From positions 1 to 64,000 of the forward strand of contig NZ_OMPS01000021.1 in assembly GCF_900313035.1 (NCBI RefSeq): a DNA stretch of 64,000 bases, given 5' to 3'. The first letter of the stretch is position 1, and the number at the start of each line of letters is the position of its first letter. The notes below the pieces were generated by a model. It was not told where the DNA came from. It searched no databases and saw only the letters and a program-made list of their open reading frames with translations. Shown one piece after another: positions 61,439-64,000 of this stretch. Made by a program: the position numbers and the translations under genes. This DNA is from Ruegeria sp. EL01. Its GTDB lineage: Bacteria; Pseudomonadota; Alphaproteobacteria; Rhodobacterales; Rhodobacteraceae.

Positions 61439-61615
61439 CCAACGACATTCTTATAGTTTACCGGCTTAGGATGTGTAGTTGCACCGATTGTATTCTTAGT
61501 TGTTAGATAGGCCCGAGCACAGGCCTACTTCAAAACGAGCCTCGGGTTGGGCGCGAGCTTTATCCTTTGCATCAAGCATTGGGTGGATCAAGCGGGACAT
61601 CTCCCCACGCCGTAG

Positions 61616-61633
61616 GCCGGGCTTAAGCCCGGC
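61616..61633. repeat. GC-rich perfect palindrome (REP-like)
   Basis: GCCGGGCTTAAGCCCGGC is an 18-bp perfect palindrome, flanked by GTAG and ACC. It lies 7 bp beyond the stop of the minus-strand DMT transporter gene. Without a T-run it is not a clear intrinsic terminator; such GC-rich palindromes recur in Rhodobacteraceae intergenic regions as I recall. Confidence 0.5.
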
Positions 61634-61640
61634 ACCATAC

Positions 61641-62498
61641 TCAAACCGCCAGACCGATCAAAGCGACTCCAACCGCCATCAACACAGCGGCACCCAGACG
61701 TCGCATCCAGTTGCCCTCTTGCAAAAACACAAACCCAATCAGCGCGGCAAAGATCACCGAGGTTTCGCGCAAGGCCGACACGGCGCCCAAAGGCGCAAAG
61801 TTCTTGGCGTAGAGCACCAAACCATAGGCCGTCATCGACACCAACCCGCCCAGAATGCCGATCATCCAGACCTTGGCGGGCAGCGCGGCCAGCGTGTCCC
61901 GTTTCCGTATTCCGACAAACCCTGCGATGAACAGGTGCAAAAACGCGCCCCACGCCCAGTAGCTGAGCGTATTGTCCGATAGCCGCACGCCGATCCCATC
62001 GACCACCGAGTAGATCGAAATGCAGAACCCGGTGCCCAGTGCAAACCCCAGCGCCCAGCGCCCGACGCCGGAGCGCAATGCGCTCCAACTGCTGAGCTGA
62101 ATGCCCAGCGCGATCAGGGCGATGCCACCCCAAGCTTGCGGGGGCAAAACCTCTCCCACCAAGAGCATCGCCCAGAGTGATACCAGCGCGGGAACGATGC
62201 CCCGAGCGATAGGGTAGACGACGCTTAGATCGCCATGCTGGTAGGCTTTGCCCAGCATGAAGTAATAACCGAAATGCACCACGGTCGAGATCAGGATGTA
62301 CGGAAAGCTCTCGGCACTGGGCAGCGGCAGTAGCAGCACCATCACCGCTGCGGGGATGACGTGGCCGAAAGCCACCAGACCCAGCGTGGTGGTCCGGTCG
62401 GCGGCCGTTTTGACAATCGCGTTCCAGACGGCATGCAACATGGCCGCGGTCAGAATAATGGTGATGACAAACAGGGACACAGCGAGACCTTCAATCAA
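61641..62498 (-). CDS. DMT/EamA family transporter
   Basis: 285 residues with ten hydrophobic segments in two EamA repeats. The family features are seen in MLHAVWNAIVKTAADRTTTL near the N-terminus, VYPIARGIVPALVSLWAMLL (first repeat end) and VSALRETSVIFAALIGFVFL then EGNWMRRLGAAVLMAVGVAL (second repeat end). EamA proteins export amino acids or other small solutes; the substrate is unknown. The start is uncertain by a few residues. Confidence 0.83.
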   Translation of the reverse strand: MIEGLAVSLFVITIILTAAMLHAVWNAIVKTAADRTTTLGLVAFGHVIPAAVMVLLLPLPSAESFPYILISTVVHFGYYFMLGKAYQHGDLSVVYPIARGIVPALVSLWAMLLVGEVLPPQAWGGIALIALGIQLSSWSALRSGVGRWALGFALGTGFCISIYSVVDGIGVRLSDNTLSYWAWGAFLHLFIAGFVGIRKRDTLAALPAKVWMIGILGGLVSMTAYGLVLYAKNFAPLGAVSALRETSVIFAALIGFVFLQEGNWMRRLGAAVLMAVGVALIGLAV

Positions 62499-62680
62499 AT
62501 GCTGGCCGGTGATAAGCCAATGTCGTCAATTGCATACCGCAAGGTCAAACTCAACGCCGAACCGCGCGCCCAGAAGATCACCTTGTCTCGGCCCGGACAA
62601 CCAAGCAGGCAGGCAGCAAGCGGCTACAACTGCGCGTGATCCCTGTTGCTTAGCACAGCAGAGCACTTAATGTTGCCAGT

Positions 62681-63568
62681 ATGAGTTTTGTGACCGACAA
62701 CCAGTTGCCTTTGCTGATCATGTTCTTTGTGATCGGCTCTATTGGCACGGCCTTTCTGTTCCGCAAACCAGCGGGGCACCGGGCGTGGAAGCTCGCCGAT
62801 CTGGTTTGGGTCGTATTGGGTGGCATCGGAGCGCTGGTGGCGGTGCTGGCCGGGCTATACACGGCCGACAGCTCTCGGCTGGACCGGCAGATCGACGTGG
62901 CCTATGCGGCGACGCTGGCCTTTGACCGCGATGCCGCGCGGTTCCGGTTGCGGTTCTGCGATCCGGCCTTTGACCCCGATACCGCCGTTCTGTGCGACAA
63001 GGTAGAGTTCCTGTCGGCCTCGACCGCCAGCAACGCCGATCTGCCGCTGTTCATTGCCGTCACGAATGAAGTCGCGCCGCTGCAAGGGTTGCATTTTCTG
63101 TTCGGTGGGCAATCGAAAGACGACATGGACGAGATCCGCGGCATGGCCGCCAAGGCAGACGCCTTTGACATCGACCAGTTCCTTGTCTTCACGTCACTGG
63201 ATGACGCGACACAGGCCGCGATCGACAACATGCGTCGCAAGGTTCCGGCCATCGCCGGGGACTATCTGATACTGGCGCAGAGCTATGATGATCTGATCGA
63301 TCAGGTCGGCAAGCTGAAGGATGAGTGGGAGTATCTGCAGGCCAATGGTCATATCCTTGTCCTGCAGATCGTTGCCCTGTGTCTTGTCAGTTTCGCCGCA
63401 CCGTTCAGGCTAGGCAAATCCATTGTTGAACTGCGGACTGCGCTTATCGCCGATACGCCTGTGCCAACCGCTCGGGATCTGCCCCAAGAAAGTACCGAGT
63501 CAGAGTCCACAGATTCCGCGCGCCCCGCCGAACCCAACCCGACTTCTGGTAGCGTTCCGCACTCGTAA
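62681..63568 (+). CDS. membrane protein of unknown function
   Basis: 295 residues. Two N-terminal transmembrane segments (LPLLIMFFVIGSIGTAFLF and LADLVWVVLGGIGALVAVLA) are followed by a soluble region of about 150 residues (from TADSSRLDRQID), a third hydrophobic stretch (ILVLQIVALCLVSFAAPF) and a Ser/Thr/Pro/Glu-rich tail (PQESTESESTDSARPAEPNP). No domain is recognised. The last 125 bases overlap the 3' end of the opposite-strand glycosyltransferase gene, so the tail is antisense to it. Confidence 0.65.
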   Translation: MSFVTDNQLPLLIMFFVIGSIGTAFLFRKPAGHRAWKLADLVWVVLGGIGALVAVLAGLYTADSSRLDRQIDVAYAATLAFDRDAARFRLRFCDPAFDPDTAVLCDKVEFLSASTASNADLPLFIAVTNEVAPLQGLHFLFGGQSKDDMDEIRGMAAKADAFDIDQFLVFTSLDDATQAAIDNMRRKVPAIAGDYLILAQSYDDLIDQVGKLKDEWEYLQANGHILVLQIVALCLVSFAAPFRLGKSIVELRTALIADTPVPTARDLPQESTESESTDSARPAEPNPTSGSVPHS

Positions 63569-64000
63569 CCGCGTTGGCCTTTAGCAACGTCACTGGCGGC
63601 AGTGCACGCACCAGCGCAACATCCTCCATCAGTGGCTGATCCTGATAGCCACCAGCCGACAGGTAGGAATTGCGTGGTACCAGCAGCCCCTGATCCCCAT
63701 ACGGCAACCCAAATACTCGACTGCGCAGATTGGCCCAGCCAGCCACCCATTTCGGTGCGATCCCTGCTGCTTGAAAAGCCAACCGAAAGGCCGCCGGCGT
63801 ATTGGTTTTCAAATGGTGCTCCACCGTATCGCTCCACCCCGGTAGCAAAGCGGTATCAGAATGCAAAACCAGCAGCCAATCGCCTTTGGCCTGCGCGCAG
63901 CCGTCGCGCAGCTGCCCCCCGCGCGAGGCTGCACCAGTGACCACAGTCGCTCCGGCCTCCTCGGCGATATCGAGTGTCAGATCGGTTGAACCGCCATCGG
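63444..64000 (-). CDS. family 2 glycosyltransferase, C-terminal part (cut by window edge)
   Basis: The visible frame runs from the right edge to a stop at 63444. Reading inward, the first codons give DGGSTDLTLDIAEEAGATVV, the DGGSxD nucleotide-sugar-binding motif of GT2 enzymes; then SRGGQLRDGCAQAKGDWLLV, LHSDTALLPGWSDTVEHHLK, AGIAPKWVAGWANLRSR and QDQPLMEDVALVRAL. This matches the TIGR04283-type glycosyltransferases with a D-x-D-like HSDT site. The N-terminus lies beyond position 64000. The C-terminus GADPERLAQAYRR is typical of the family. Confidence 0.85.
   Translation of the reverse strand, partial: DGGSTDLTLDIAEEAGATVVTGAASRGGQLRDGCAQAKGDWLLVLHSDTALLPGWSDTVEHHLKTNTPAAFRLAFQAAGIAPKWVAGWANLRSRVFGLPYGDQGLLVPRNSYLSAGGYQDQPLMEDVALVRALPPVTLLKANAVTSAERYQKSGWVRRGARNLWTLTRYFLGADPERLAQAYRR

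Overview
The window reads as chromosomal DNA of a marine alphaproteobacterium of the Rhodobacteraceae (Roseobacter group). The evidence is the gene content: a four-subunit sarcosine oxidase (soxBDAG), a PHA locus (phaR, phaP, phaC, phaZ), PhaR-type CTGC-N3-GCAG sites, a DUF1289 protein, a gamma-glutamyl putrescine pathway, a ThyX thymidylate synthase and Fe superoxide dismutase. Genes are dense, many overlap as ATGA or TGATG, and GC is mostly near 58-62%. No rRNA, tRNA, CRISPR array or complete insertion sequence was seen.

Layout. 1-5 kb: the N-terminus of a tyrosine recombinase at the left edge, a DUF2147 protein, an Atm1-type ABC exporter, a LysM protein and a LOG-family enzyme. 5-10 kb: a host-attachment-family protein, a metallophosphoesterase behind sodB, an FkbM methyltransferase, then four small secreted proteins that look like one divergent local family. 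10-16 kb: soxB-D-A-G on the minus strand. 16-18 kb: ccmI-ruvX-DUF1289. 18-22 kb: a tandem SpoIIAA-like protein and a dusA-tauE-phyH group. 22-25 kb: a TetR regulator divergent from a two-subunit Tat-exported molybdenum hydroxylase, with two matching operator-like palindromes between them. 25-30 kb: glutamine synthetase-like genes, a class I amidotransferase and a PuuB oxidase, with the same 14-bp palindrome in front of two transcription units. 30-36 kb: a DegT aminotransferase, then the PHA locus. 36-44 kb: hydrolases, an ArsR-SRPBCC fusion with tandem operators, a MAPEG protein and thrS.

44-46.5 kb holds a bufferin-type RiPP operon: a DUF2282 precursor, a DUF692/MNIO enzyme, a DUF2063 partner and a DoxX membrane protein. 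A terminator-like hairpin sits directly after the precursor gene. 46.5-58 kb carries mixed housekeeping genes: an ArsC-like protein, csp, thyX, gloA with two coupled DUF1194 proteins, a MarR regulator, an Xre regulator coupled to sdhE, an aspartate aminotransferase, a MATE exporter, an AhpD-like protein and an isocitrate lyase-like enzyme. 58-64 kb: parE, directly abutted by an AT-rich RelA/SpoT-domain gene that looks acquired, then a DMT transporter, an unknown membrane protein and a glycosyltransferase cut by the right edge.

Most promising for follow-up are the bufferin operon with its internal hairpin, the four-paralog secreted family at 8.0-9.9 kb, the foreign-looking RelA/SpoT gene after parE, and several operator pairs that assign regulators to targets from sequence alone.
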